Shown: positions 1-11,800 of the stretch, in pieces | Numbering within the stretch: position 1 is the stretch's first letter | How the letters are laid out: each line of letters starts with the position of its first letter | Assembly (NCBI GenBank): GCA_012064385.1 | Contig: QRDG01002535.1 | Location: 120,522-184,521 of the forward strand | DNA length: 64,000 nucleotides | Origin: Puccinellia tenuiflora | Taxonomy: Eukaryota > Streptophyta > Magnoliopsida > Poales > Poaceae | Direction of reading: 5' to 3' | The notes under the pieces: generated by a model | What the model was told of the DNA's origin: nothing | Databases searched by the model: none | The model's input: only the letters and a program-made list of their open reading frames with translations | Program-made: the position numbers and the translations under genes

Positions 1-1121
1 TCACTTGGCTCGCCGCCACAAGTGGTAGCATCTTCAATGCTTGTCTCCTTGGCCGAAGGGAAAATCCCATGCTCGACCGTCTTCTCACCATCTTCATGGT
101 CACCATCTTGTAGTGGAGTCGACAATAAGATCGGTGAAGAGTCATGTGAGGGCTTGAAGAACTTGGATAACCCGGCAACGAACTCCTCGCGGATGGTCTT
201 GAGGTCGGCCATGAGCTTGTCGCAATCGGCGTCGGCCTTGAGCTTGGCTTGCTCGAAGTTGGCATTGTCGGTGTCGCGCTTGGTCTTCCACTCGTCGAGG
301 TTGGCCTTGAGTTTTTCCAATTCCTTCGTGTAGCTTGATCTATGCTTGGATGCTCTTTTGGTTGTGGCGCGCGGAAGAGACTCCATATGATGTGTACTTG
401 CCACCATCTTGTATGTTGATGTAGACGCGTGATGGCGTGGCCTTGAGTAGCTTGAGTCCTCATAGTGGCGTCGATGATGATCATGAGTAGACGTACGCCG
501 ATGAAGATCCTTGGTGTTCCTTGACGAAGACTCATGTGCATAGGCACTTTGCGTTGGCCGCCATCTCAAGGGTGAGGTAGCTTGACGTCGAGGAGGAGGG
601 TGTGTCTCCTTGTCCTCTAGGCGAAGATGCCTTGAGCTCCGTCTTCTTGAGCTTGAAGTAGGTGCTTGACGGCGGTGGCGCTCTTGAGTTCTTGGCCTTG
701 AGGATCGCCGAGGCGGGTACTCATCATCGGAGTCGTCATCAACAAGGTGTGTAGAGCCTCGTGGAAGATCCTTGACGTGCCTTGAGGAGCCATAGTCGAT
801 GTAGGGTTCCATTACCTCATTGGAGTTGTAGTCGAAGTAGTGGTCCACCATGGCGTTGATGCTTGTGGGCTCGAAGTCGGTGTAGCTCTCCAAGTCGTGG
901 ACGGTTGCGGCATCGTAGTCGTAGTAGTGGTGGTTCTCTGCCATGTAGTCCATGCTCGTGGAGGTGTCGACGATGTCGAGGTCCACCATATCATCCATGC
1001 TTGGGGCGCCATAGTCGTTGTCGCTCATGATGTCATCCATGCTTGGCGCGCTGAAGTCGTTGTCGCTCATCATGTTCTCATCATCATGGCCTCCATAGGA
1101 TGCTCCGCTCTCACTAGACAT
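1..1121 (-). CDS. Element E1 first ORF, Gag-like, unrecognised, runs off left edge
   Basis: Reading the minus strand from the ATG at 1121-1119, I find no stop codon to the window edge, about 373 codons. The start is acidic and carries two tandem copies of a repeat of about 15 residues (SDND-two residues-APSMDD) near residues 19-45. An Arg/Ser/His-rich stretch follows (about 130-240). The last third (about 260-330) is rich in Lys, Glu, Leu and Asp with heptad-like spacing, so a coiled coil is likely. I see no zinc knuckle, protease or RT in the visible part. It lies about 1.3 kb downstream of an LTR and PBS on the same strand, where a retrotransposon gag or ORF1 belongs. The related element E0 has a true Gag after a similar leader. 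I do not recognise the protein; a structural Gag-like role is inferred from position and composition. Confidence 0.6.
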   Translation of the reverse strand, partial: MSSESGASYGGHDDENMMSDNDFSAPSMDDIMSDNDYGAPSMDDMVDLDIVDTSTSMDYMAENHHYYDYDAATVHDLESYTDFEPTSINAMVDHYFDYNSNEVMEPYIDYGSSRHVKDLPRGSTHLVDDDSDDEYPPRRSSRPRTQERHRRQAPTSSSRRRSSRHLRLEDKETHPPPRRQATSPLRWRPTQSAYAHESSSRNTKDLHRRTSTHDHHRRHYEDSSYSRPRHHASTSTYKMVASTHHMESLPRATTKRASKHRSSYTKELEKLKANLDEWKTKRDTDNANFEQAKLKADADCDKLMADLKTIREEFVAGLSKFFKPSHDSSPILLSTPLQDGDHEDGEKTVEHGIFPSAKETSIEDATTCGGEPS

Positions 1122-2444
1122 GGTCAATCACAAGACAAATGTATATATATGTGGAGGTGAAAGGAACTAAGAAACCAACCTCACCTAGTAGATAGTATTG
1201 GAACTAGTGGACAATGCCAAGAGAAACCGATACACAAGAATGCGGGTGACTTGAATTTCAAAGATCCAAACGCAACTCCAAAACACACGCGGCTTATGAG
1301 GGGATAGGTATGAATTGTGGAAAGCAAATGGAACAAACGGAAACCAAGATATTGTAAAGGCAAGTAGAGAACCACGATGACCACAAAGCCAATACAAGTC
1401 GATCTCAAAGGATATGAGTGAGGCACATAGAAACACAGGCTTTGAAAAGTGGTACTTGTGCAACCAAAATGAGATAGTGATGGACCTAGCGAAGACTAAA
1501 GCTCAAGTCGCACAAGTACAAGAGAAACCAACTCGATTGCAATTTATTGGTGGGCTACAAGATTTGCACAAAGATACCACACCTATGAATTTTTCATCGA
1601 GCTTGCGCGACCTACAAGAGATATGACATTGAGGCTCTTTCTTTTCTTTTCTCTTTTTGATTCTTTTCTATTTCTCTTTTGGCCTCTTATTCTCTTTTCT
1701 ATTTTGCCTCTCACTTTGCTTGCCAACAACAACTATATGAACTAGCGCATACAAGTTTGCTCGGAACACTACGAGGTATCAAGTGTACAAAACCCAAGCA
1801 ATCATAGATGAGCTAGTCTCAATAGGATAGATATGCACAAATGGCTTGGCTAACAAGTGATGCAAGGTGGGAGAAGATTTTGGTGATGTTATACCTTTCT
1901 TCGACGATCTTCAACCGTGGAGTGGAATGCCTCTTTTCTTGATCACGAAATATGGTGGCACTAGATGATGGATCAACCGCTATGGTGATGTAGAGCTTGT
2001 CGGTAGCTTCGATTAGAGACGAAAAGCACCAAAAACGGAGTCCGGAGTGAAAAGTTATGGCCAAAACAAAATTTCTACACGGGGGTCGGCCTGGGGGCCG
2101 GCCTGGGCCCGGCTGGAGGCCGGCGGCTTCTGCCGGGGGTCCGGCCTAGGGGCCGGCCTAGGCCGGGCTGGAGGCCGGCCGGACTACCTTCCCGTGACGC
2201 GAAAAAGTGCGATTTGGGCGGAAAAACGGCCCGAAAAACACCAAATCGGAGGGGAAATCAAAGAAATTTGGCCATGGGAACGCAAAGGGAGGTAGATTAA
2301 CAAGTATACCAAAACTCACAAGAATCTCAGATCGATCCAAAAACAATATGAGGCTATTTTTTGTGGAAATTTTCGAAATTAGCAAAATCAAAGAAATTTT
2401 TTTTGGATTTGGGGGTGGAAACAAAGACAAATCCGTGGCAACCC
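1122..2444 (-). other. Element E1 untranslated leader
   Basis: This is the noncoding leader between the E1 PBS and its first ORF. It holds a T/C-rich stretch (about 1630-1720) and a GC-rich array of GGCCGG-type units (about 2080-2190). The part next to the ORF resembles the E0 leader at about 4930-5470, including the T/C-rich tract, so E0 and E1 look like related families. I see no convincing coding region. Confidence 0.55.
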
Positions 2445-2458
2445 TTGCTCTGATACCA
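2445..2458 (-). other. E1 primer-binding site (tRNA-Met type)
   Basis: On the minus strand this reads TGGTATCAGAGCAA and starts two bases inside the LTR end at 2461. The first twelve bases are the usual complement of plant initiator tRNA-Met. This fixes E1's orientation (minus) and identifies 2461-3406 as its 5' LTR. Confidence 0.8.
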
Positions 2459-2460
2459 TA

Positions 2461-3406
2461 TGATGTAGGGGGTTGGCCTGATCTTCACGGATTTGAGGGG
2501 AAAAGAGGATGAAAACGAAGAACACGGAGGTGGAAACGAAGAACACGAGGGGAAAAGGGCAAATTCGTGTGGGATAACTCGCGAAGCCTACAAGGGAGAA
2601 TCACCCGGCAACAAACCCCCAACGGAGTAGCCTCCGGATCCCAAAACCCAAGTCAACAACACGCTTAATGAAACCGATTTCTCTTACCGGCCGGTCCACC
2701 GATCCAATAGAATCATCGCAGTGAAAGATTGGTTTGCACTACTAGAGACACCTCAGTGAAAGTGTAGCTACAACAAGAGATTCATCATCCTCCTCGGAGG
2801 AACCCATCACGGGAAGGAGCAACGCTCAACTCTCTAGTTCATTCATCTCTACCTCAAATGGAAAAGGGGGAAAGCTATTTATAGTCTTAGTACAAAGGGG
2901 GGAGAAAGGTGGGGGTCCAGCCTGGGGGCCGGCCTGGAGGCCGGCGGCGTCTGGAGGGGGCCCGGCCTGGTGGCCGGCCTGGGCCGGCCTGGAGGCCGGC
3001 GGCGTCTGGAGGGGGCCCGGCCTGGAGGCCGGTGGCGTCTGGAGGAGGCCCGGCCTGGGAGCCGGCCTAGGCCGGCCTGGAGGCCGGCAGCGTCTGGAGG
3101 GGTGCCGGCCTGGGCCGGCTGGGAGGCCGTCGGCTCTGGTTGGGTGCCGGCCTAGGCCGGCTGGGAGGCCGGCCGGCTCTGGTGGGGTGCCGGCCTGGGG
3201 GCCGGCCTAGGCCGGGCTGGAGGCCGGCCTGCCTGTCTTCGCCTCCTTCTTCCTCTCCTTGTCCATGACGCTTCCTTCTCCTCATCCACGCGTATGCCTT
3301 AGTTGATTGGAGTCCATGGAATTCCTTGCCACCCTTTGGAGTCCTTGGTGGCTTGTCGTATGTTGAAGCGCATGACATGGTGATGGACGTGGGTTGGGCT
3401 ACATCA
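2461..3406 (-). repeat. E1 5' LTR (946 bp)
   Basis: The boundaries are the inverted termini TGATGTAG...CTACATCA on the minus strand, with the PBS directly downstream at 2458. The LTR carries a large GC-rich minisatellite (2915-3235) in its first half. The flank at 3407 falls in the E0 gag, so E1 inserted into E0. The second LTR and the other TSD copy lie off the left edge. Confidence 0.75.
2915..3235. repeat. GC-rich CCGGCC minisatellite inside E1 LTR
   Basis: Degenerate tandem units of about 25-40 bp are built on GGCCGGCCTGG and GGAGGCCGGC. The same vocabulary appears in the E1 leader (about 2080-2190) and in the unrelated F LTR (about 22098-22385). It is dense in CpG and CCGG and rich in short inverted repeats. 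ORFs called across it are composition artefacts. Confidence 0.85.
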
Positions 3407-4922
3407 TGTATTCATCGTCTTCATCCAAGCTTTGCATCGTGGCCACCTTGTTCAATGTGTGGTACTCGTCTTCGCTCATAGACTCATAGTCTCCATTGTC
3501 ATTGACGATCATCACCTTCTTGTTGGTGCACTCAAACGACTTGTGTCCTTGCCCTCCACACTTATATCAAGTGATATATGACTTGGCAGCTTGGGGTGAG
3601 GGTGCCGTCTTCTTGATGGTGGTTGTAGGTTGAGGTGTAGCGCCTTTGACATTGCCTTGAGCGTGGACTTGAGCCATGGGTTGTGTTGATGATGAAGCTT
3701 TTGCGGCAAAGAAGGACTTGGTCTTGACGTACTTGAGCTCTTCCGCGACTTGGCGCTCCGCCTTCATGGCTTGATGAACTAGCTCAACAAGGTTCTCATA
3801 AGGTTGGAATTCCACTATCTTCTTTATGGGGTACGTAAGGCCGTTCAAGAAGCGTGTCATTGATTGTTCCTCGGACTCGACAATGTGTGCACGGGAAAGA
3901 GTTGACTCCATCTCCTTGTAGTACTCGTCAACCGTCTTGAGGCCTTGTTTGAGCTCTTGTAACTTCTTTTACAAATCACGCGTATAGTGATGTGGCACAA
4001 AACGCTTGTACATTTCCTTCTTCATGTCATTCCATGTGTCGATTGGGTCTTCAAAGGAGGCTTGGAGTTGTTCCCACCATAGTTGCGCATAGCTTTCGAA
4101 TTCTAGGGAGGCGAGGTCAACCCGTTTATCTTGTAGCACCTTGTAGATGCGAAATAGTTTGGAGACCTTGGATTCCCATGCAATGTAGTCCTCCGGGTCG
4201 TTGGTGCCATGGAACTTTGGAATGACGAGCTTGGGAGGATTGAAACGTGGTTTGCGCTCCTCATCATCATCATCATGGTGGCGATGGTGGTCTTGGTAAC
4301 AGTGCCTTGGTTGGTGGCGTGGAACATAATTATCATCGTCTTCAAGATCAACACGATTGTCGGCCAAGGGCACTTGGTGGGCTCGATGTGGAGGTAGGTC
4401 ATGACGATGATGTCGATTATCCTCATGGCGGTGTGGGGGATCCAGGTTAGCATTTGGGATTGGTATCACTTGACGATGGCGATCTTGATGGTGTTGAGGG
4501 TCTAAGTTCGCTTGAGGGTGAGGCGCTTCTTGACGATGTTGCTCTTGATTTGGTATTTCTTGACGTTGGCGTTCTTGATGTCGTTGAGGGTCCAATTTCT
4601 CTCCATGACGATGGCGCGCTTGATTTGGTATCTCGTGGCATTGGCGTGGACCTTGACCAACGTCACTTGGAACTTTGCTTCTTGCGTCGGAACGGTGTGA
4701 AGACCTTGAGCTTGACCTTGATGAGTGTCGATGTCTTCTTTCGAGAAGCTTGCTCATAGACTCCTCGAGGCGAGTGAAACACTCATTGCTCTCGCGGTGG
4801 GCGTCTTGGTTCTCGCGGTGCATGGCGTGGTGACGTTCCTCATAGCTGCGTAAGTTGTCGTCGATGTACCTTAGTTGTCGTCGATGCTTGCACATGCCGA
4901 CGTCTTGTTCTTCCCTAGCCAT
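3407..4922 (-). pseudogene. Element E0 gag, broken by two stop codons and truncated
   Basis: One reading frame begins at the ATG at 4922 and shows a retrotransposon Gag. It has a basic and acidic start, a His/Arg/Gln-rich repeat region (about residues 85-200), then a capsid-like core with the motifs PKFHGTNDPEDYIAWE, LWWEQL and KRFVPHHY (about 225-315). A TAA stop at 3969-3971 interrupts the core. The same frame then continues through LNGLTYPIKKIV to a zinc knuckle whose first Cys position is a TGA stop (3564-3566); the rest of the CX2CX4HX4C pattern is still readable. The frame stays recognisable to about 3410, where the E1 LTR begins. Gag would package element RNA in cytoplasmic particles. 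Two nonsense changes and truncation make this copy dead. No pol is present, because E1 replaces everything downstream. Confidence 0.85.
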
Positions 4923-5649
4923 GGTAAGAAAACACAGGTGATATGTGGAGTATATGGTGGCTAATAACCGCTCTTACCTTTGGTTGAAAGTATTGGACAA
5001 GTGGGCTCGCCTTCCGAGGCAAAGGTATCACAAGAGTAAGAGTGGTTTGATTACAATCCAAAAGCGACTCACACACACACACTTATGAGGAGCTTAGGTA
5101 TGGCAAAGTGGCAAGAAATCGAAACGAAGCAAACGATAAGGCTATTGCAACAAGTGGAGGATAACCATAAAGATCAAGAAGCAAAATAGACTAACCACAC
5201 AATCCAAGAAACAACGGGAACTCACACGTGGAGACAAACGTGGATGGTGCGACTATGGGGATGAGCAACTTGGACCTAACGAAGACTATGCTCGTGCCGT
5301 ACCACCGCTCGAAGGACAACTAGCTCAAGTGTATAGGAGGGAGCACCCGATTTGCACAAGTGGACACGTTTCTCTATTGGAACTTTGAGGTGGTAAAGAG
5401 GACTAGGATCACGGCTCGGCTTTTCTCTTTTCTCTTTTTTTTGAATATTTTCTATTTCTCTTTTTGCTTTATACTTTTGCCCGAGCCGAGTCCGCTACAA
5501 GTTGATGCTCACAAGATTACACTTGATGTCACACTAGTGCAATGCTCACACTTTGAAGAGCTAGCTCCTAAGAAAAAGTTTCGCGAAAAGGAAAGGGATG
5601 TGTCGCAAGTTATTCCTTTGGTTGCATCGAGATGGCGAGGAAGCGACAC
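4923..5649 (-). other. Element E0 leader
   Basis: This noncoding leader lies upstream of the E0 gag and contains a T-rich tract (about 5420-5470). It parallels the E1 leader. It ends exactly where the F' LTR begins, so the E0 PBS and 5' LTR are not visible here. GACAC at 5645-5649 would be the F' target site on this side. Confidence 0.5.
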
Positions 5650-6530
5650 TGATATGGGGTGGCCCGATCTTCTCAGCAAGCTGCGGTGGTGATGATGATG
5701 ATGATGGATAGATAACTTGTATGTCGCCGATGAACTCTCCTCGCTTGATCCCTGATGCCAATGCAGCAGCTCTCAACCCTTTGGATATTCACAACGTCAC
5801 ACACTTGCGCACGTAGCCGTCGACCACGAAACGGTATAATTGCAATTCACTAATTCCCAATGGAACAGCGGATCACACTTAACTTGCAGTATATGATCTC
5901 CAGATCGAAACGAATTGGAGACGAGGATTGAAGATGAATGCTTACAGCAGTCTCATGAACTAGGGTTTATCTTAAACGTGGTCTAAACTCATCTATGGCG
6001 GCTGGACTAGTATATAAAGGGGAGCGGCGTACTGTAGCTACAGTACCGACCCGGTGCAACCGACTTGGTGCAACCCTAAACCGGTTCGACTCAAACGATA
6101 CAAACTGACCCAAAGTGTTGGGTTCAGCCTTAAGGCACGCAGGCCTGATTTGGCGCCTGCCCATGTGTGGCGTGGTGGCCTCCCTGGCCCTTGGACGCTG
6201 CCTCCCTCTCCTCCCTCGCGTCGTCTTCATCTTGTGTACTCCACGCCTTGATCCTCTTGCTCCAAGTGCTGCAGCTCCTCGCTCCCTCGTGCTACGCCTT
6301 CTTCTTCAACGAACCTGAGTATGCACACAAACAAAGACTTAGGCAGTAAACAATTCTCATTAATGAAATATTCAGATTCTATTAGGAGTGAGTTCACCTG
6401 TTGTTCTAATAGCTTTGCACGAGCTCTTGTAATAGGTCCAATTCTGATTTCATCATTGAACTTCTTTGCAGCAGCTTGGTGATCATCATCATGAGGTGAA
6501 GATGTGTCAAGTGTATGGATGTCCTCATCA
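5650..6530 (-). repeat. F' 3' LTR (881 bp)
   Basis: On the minus strand it begins TGATGAGGACATCC at 6530, right after the PPT, and ends CCCCATATCA at 5650. This matches the start and end style of the D, E and F LTRs. It contains a TATA-like tract near 6010-6020 and encodes the terminal integrase tail in its first ~250 bp. The partner 5' LTR is not in the window. Confidence 0.85.
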
Positions 6531-7923
6531 TCTCCCCCCCCCCCCCTTCAAAAAGCGTCGACCTCGACGCGCCAAGGTCATCTCCATCATATGGTGACAA
6601 ATCAGCAACGTTGAAGCTGTTGCTAATGCCACCAAACTCAGCAATAGGAATATCAATCGAGTAGGCATTATCATTGATCTTAGCTAGCACCTTGTAAGGA
6701 CCAGCACCACGCGGCTTCAACTTGGAACTTCTGAGCTGTGGAAACCTATCCTTGCGCAGATGCACCCAAACCATATCTCCCGGCTGAAACAAAACTTGCT
6801 TTCTTGATTTGTTTCTTGCAGCAGCAATGTTCTTGCCTTTCTTCTCAATAGCCTCTCGTGTCTTCTCATGAATCTTCTTCACATAATCTGCTCTTTTTGA
6901 TGCCTCCATGTTAACTCTCTCATGCAATGGAAGAGGCAGCAAATCTAGTGGTGTGATTGGTTTAAAGCCATACACCACCTCAAAAGGGCAAAGCTGAGTA
7001 GTAGTGTGCACCGCTCTGTTATAAGCAAACTCAACATGTGGCAAACACTCCTCCCACTCACGCAGATTTTTCTTGATCATAGCTCGCAGCAATTGTGACA
7101 ATGTTCGATTCACCACCTCCGTTTGACCATCTGTTTGAGGATGACATGTTGTGCTGAACAACAACTTCGTTCCTAGCTTCCCCCACAATGTCTTCCAGAA
7201 GTAGCTCATGAACTTGACATCACGATCTGAAACAATCGTCCTAGGTACTCCATGTATGCGTGCGATGTCCCTGAAAAACAGATTAGCAACATGCGACGCA
7301 TCGTCGCTCTTGTGGCACGCAACAAAATGTGCCATCTTAGAGAATCTATCCACTACCACAAAAATACTATCATGTCCTCTTTTAGTGCGTGGTAAACCTA
7401 ACACAAAATCCATACTAATATCTGCCCATGGCGTGTTAGGTGTAGGTAGTGGTGTATACAAACCGTGAGGCTTCAGTTTTGACTTGGACTTGTTGCATGT
7501 AATGCAGCGCCTAACAAACCTGTCCACGTCGCGCCTCATCTTGGGCCAATAAAAGTGATCAGCTAGCATGAGCAACGTCTTCTCACGCCCGAAGTGACCC
7601 ATCAATCCTCCAGCATGTGATTCCTGCAACAATAGCAAACGCACCGACGATTCTGGAACACATAGTTTGTTAGCTCGAAACAGAAATCGATCATGTATGT
7701 GGTACTTGTCCCATGCGTTGCGAAGCAAGCACAAACGATATGGTTCAGCAAAATCATGATCAGTTGCATACAAATCACACAAGCTCTCTAAACCAGGAAT
7801 TTTAACATCAAGTTGTGTCAATAACATGTGCTTCCTAGATAGAGCATCAGCAACAACATTATCTTTCCCTTTCTTATGCTGAATAATGTAGGGAAATGAC
7901 TCAATGAATTCAACCCACTTAGC
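6406..7923 (-). pseudogene. F' RNase H end and integrase, 5'-truncated
   Basis: The frame is open from the junction at 7923. It shows the end of RNase H (AKWVEFIESFPYII, VVADALSR), an integrase HHCC zinc region (ESHAGGLMGHF to CITCNKSKSK), and the DDE core (DISMDFVLGL, VSDRDVKF, DGQTEVVNR). A GPY/F-like module (RGAGPYKVLAKINDNAY) and FNVADLSPY follow. Just downstream the frame crosses the 13-G PPT and leaves the family's usual tail frame, ending at 6406. Gag, protease and RT are missing because the copy stops at 7923, four unassigned bases before the E-minus LTR. It is closely similar to F (20093-21918) and D (38390-43066). It cannot be functional without the missing domains. Confidence 0.88.
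6531..6553 (-). other. F' polypurine tract with 13 consecutive G
   Basis: The minus strand shows an A-run followed by 13 G and AGA, directly upstream of the LTR start. This primes plus-strand DNA synthesis in LTR retrotransposons. It also lies inside the integrase coding frame. Related elements have 7 G (F) or 6 G (D), so its length decides the frame of the integrase tail. Confidence 0.8.
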
Positions 7924-7927
7924 TAGG

Positions 7928-8848
7928 TGATATGGCTAAGGTAGTCCGATCTTTCGATGAGATGAGATACGTCGATTCTGGTGGAGTTCGACCTTGGCGA
8001 TCCGACTTCCACGTACAAGTACGCAGCGCCTATGCAATCGCTAAACCAATCTCCGTGAGTTACCAACCTTGCAGCAGCACGATCGGCCTGACCAAAAAGG
8101 TCTAGTTCTACCTGCGATCGAGAAACAAGTAAGAACCGAAATTGCAATCACGAAATTGCGGATGAAAGATGAGCTTTATTTAAAAGGTGGGATTCCGAGA
8201 AGCGGTCTTGATCTGGTCGTTGGACACAAACCGAGTACACGAAGTTGCAGCAGTTGGCTAACTTTTAACTAAACAAAATCCGAGTCTAAAGGACGACCTA
8301 ACGGGGTATATAAGGAGGAGAGGTGTGGGATTTCGTCCAGCCATGGGGTGGCGGCCGAATCCTACCCTAGGAAGGCTTTCCTCCTTAGATACGGACTCTA
8401 AAACTGCCTATTAAAAGGTATCTCGAAAATACATGGGCCTGGCCCAAAAACGAGGTGGCGCAGCACCTAAGAAAAGCCTTGGACGAAATTCATTAATTGA
8501 TATCTTCTAAAATTCGTCCAAGCCTTCAAGCATCTTTATGGTGGCTTCAAATCACGGTAGTCTCCATTGGTAGCATCATCATCTCCGTTGGTTGTACTCC
8601 TGCTGCCATCTCCTCCAACGTACATGCTCCATAGCTTGTCCCTCTCATCCATGCTTGGTCCATCATTCCTAAGAGAGACAAACACATTTGATTTAGGCAG
8701 CATCATATTCTCATGAATATTAGGACTAGCTTGTAAGAACGAAAGTACCTGTTGATTAAGTTGACGTGCACGAGCTCTTGTCATAGGTCCTTGTAATGTA
8801 GGTGGTGTAGTAGTGGCGGTTGCATCTATAGCAGGGATGTCCTCATCA
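7928..8848 (-). repeat. E-minus 3' LTR (921 bp)
   Basis: Minus-strand termini are TGATGAGGACATCC (at 8848) and CTTAGCCATATCA (at 7928). The PPT (AAGAAGGGGAGGA on the minus strand) directly precedes it. A TATA-like TTATATAC lies near 8304-8311. The first ~310 bp encode the integrase tail of the pol ORF. Confidence 0.93.
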
Positions 8849-11800
8849 TCCTCCCCTTCTTGAATTGAAGTCGTCCTCGACGCCATCTCATCATTCTCTC
8901 CCAAATATGGCTTCAAATCTGCAACGTTAAATGCGGGACTAACCCCAAAATCTGCAGGCAACTCAAGTTTATATGCATTATCATTTATTTTCTCTAACAC
9001 CTTAAAAGGACCATCAGCTCGTGGCATTAACTTGGACTTGCGCAAATCAGGAAAACGATCTTTGCGCAAATGTAACCAAACAAGATCTCCAGGTTCAAAC
9101 ACAATTTTCTTTCTCCCCTTATCCCCATACATTTTATATTTTGCATTCATGCGTTCAATATTTTCTTTAACAGTGGCATGCAACTTTAACACCAAATCAG
9201 CACGTTGTGTAGCATCTAGATCATTTGGCACCGATGATGGAAGAGGCAATAAATCAATAGGTGCACGAGGAACAAAACCATACACAACCTCAAAAGGACA
9301 CATTTTAGTAGTAGAATGCATGGAACGATTGTAAGCAAATTCGATATGAGGCAAGCATTCTTCCCACTTTTTTAAATTCTGTTTTAAAACAGCCCTTAAC
9401 ATAGTAGACAAAGTTCTATTAACCACTTCAGTTTGCCCATCAGTTTGGGGATGACATGTAGTACTAAATAGCAACTTAGTTCCCAACTTTGCCCATAAGC
9501 ATCTCCAAAAATGGCTAAGAAATTTAGTGTCACGATCTGAAACTATAGTATTTGGCACACCATGCAAACGAACAATTTCACGAAAGAACAAATCAGCAAC
9601 ATGTGTGGCATCATCAGTTTTGTGACAGGGAATAAAGTGTGCCATTTTCGAAAATCTATCCACAACAACAAAAATACTATCCCTCCCCTTCTGTGTGCGA
9701 GGCAATCCCAAAACAAAGTCCATAGAAATATCCTCCCAAGGCACACTAGGGACAGGAAGAGGCATATATAAACCATGTGGATTAAGACGTGACTTAGCTT
9801 TTTGACATGTTGTGCAGCGGCCAACAAATCTCTCAACGTCCCGACGCATCCGTGGCCAAAAGAAGTGTGCAGCAAGGACGTCCTCTGTTTTCTGCACACC
9901 AAAATGACCCATCAATCCTCCTCCATGTGCTTCCTGCAACAACAAAAGACGAACGGAACTATCTGGAATGCAAAGTTTGTTAGCGCGGAACACAAATCCA
10001 TCATTGAGGACGAATTTGTTCCAAGTTCTCCCTTCTTTACAATTCTGCAACACATCTTTGAAATCAACATCATGTATATATTGTTCTTTAATGGTTTCCA
10101 ATCCAAAATTTTGAAGTCAAGCTGAGACAACATAGTATAGCGTCGTGATAAAGCATCAGCAATAACATTGTCTTTACCCTTTTTGTGTTTAATGACATAA
10201 GGAAAAGACTCAATAAATTCAACCCACTTAGCATGACGACGGTTCAGTTTTGCTTGACTACGAATATGCTTTAAAGATTCATGATCAGAATGTATAACAA
10301 ATTCTTTAGGCCATAAATAATGTTGCCAAGTTTCTAAAGTCCGAACAAGAGCATATAATTCCTTATCATAAGTTGAATAGTTCAGACTAGGCCCACTCAA
10401 TTTTTCACTAAAATATGCAACAGGTTTTCCATCTTGTAATAACACACCTCCCAACCCAATTCCACTAGCATCACATTCAAGCTCAAAAGTCTTATTAAAA
10501 TCAGGAAGTTGGAGCAAAGGAGCATGTGTTAACTTATCTTTCAATAGCATGAAAGCCTCCTGTTGTGCATTGCCCCAAACAAAGGGCACATCCTTCTTTG
10601 TAAGCTCATTCAGCGGCGCTGCAATAGACCCAAAGTCTTTGACAAAACGCCGGTAGAACCCAGCGAGGCCAAGGAAACTCCTCACTTGGGTGACCGTTAG
10701 CGGAGTCGGCCAACTCGAAAAATCGCCTCAATCTTTGCGGGGTCCACTTCAATGCCCTATGCAGTAACAACATAGCCAAGAAACACAACTCGATCGGTGC
10801 AAAAGGTGCACTTCTCAAGGTTACCAAATAAACGTGCAGCACGCAAAGCATCAAAAACAGCACGCAAATGAGCCACATGATCCTCTAAAGATTTGCTGTA
10901 AATCAATATATCATCAAAGTAGACCACCACAAAACGTCCAATGAAAGCACGCAAAACTTCATGCATTAATCTCATGAAAGTACTAGGAGCATTAGTTAAA
11001 CCAAAAGGCATCACTAACCACTCATAGAGACCAAATTTTGTTTTGAATGCTGTTTTCCATTCATCTCCTAATTTCATACGAATTTGGTGGTAACCACTAC
11101 GCAAATCAACTTTAGAGAACATGGTAGAGCCACTCAATTCATCAAGCATATCATCCAAACGTGGTATAGGGTGTCTATAACGAATTGTGATATTATTAAT
11201 AGCCCTACAATCAGTACACATGCGAGAAGAACCATCTTTCTTTGGTACCAAAAGAATAGGAACAGCACATGGACTAAGAGACTCACGAACATAACCTTTG
11301 TCGAGTAGTTCTTGAATTTGTCGTTCAATCTCTTTCGTCTCCTCAGGGTTGGTACGGTAGGCTGCACGGTTTGGAAGCGAAGCACCCGGTATGAGATCAA
11401 TTTGGTGCTCTATTCCTCGAATAGGTGGCAGCCCCGGTGGCATCTCCTTGGGAAAAACGTCCGCATACTCCTGCAAAATGTTAGCAACAGCGGGTGGCAA
11501 AGAGGAAGGCATATCCTCAAAAGAAAACAGGACCTCTTTGCATATGATTGCATAACAAACAGAAGTATTCACATCCAAGTCAGAAATATCAGATTTGGTA
11601 GCAAGTAAAGTTGGATGCTTCAAACGAATTTCATTAGGTAATTTGGAACCAGATTTAGTAGTATTCTTATGTGGCATCACTTCATTAGCAACAATCTGGT
11701 TTTCACTCTTTTGTTTCTCCTGATTTTTTGCTCTACTAGCTCTAGCAAGATCATCTTTCAAAATATGTTCAGGAGTCATAGGTTTAAGACCAATTTTCTT

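Noticed and set aside
22..333. Plus-strand ORF of 103 codons
   Set aside because: It is antisense to the longer, compositionally convincing minus frame 1121-1 and has no recognisable motif.
2080..3235. Repeats resembling a CRISPR array
   Set aside because: Units are degenerate, contiguous and lack unique spacers of constant length, in a plant genome.
2047..3378. Several Gly/Arg/Pro-rich ORFs on both strands
   Set aside because: They are produced by the GC-rich minisatellites in the E1 leader and LTR.
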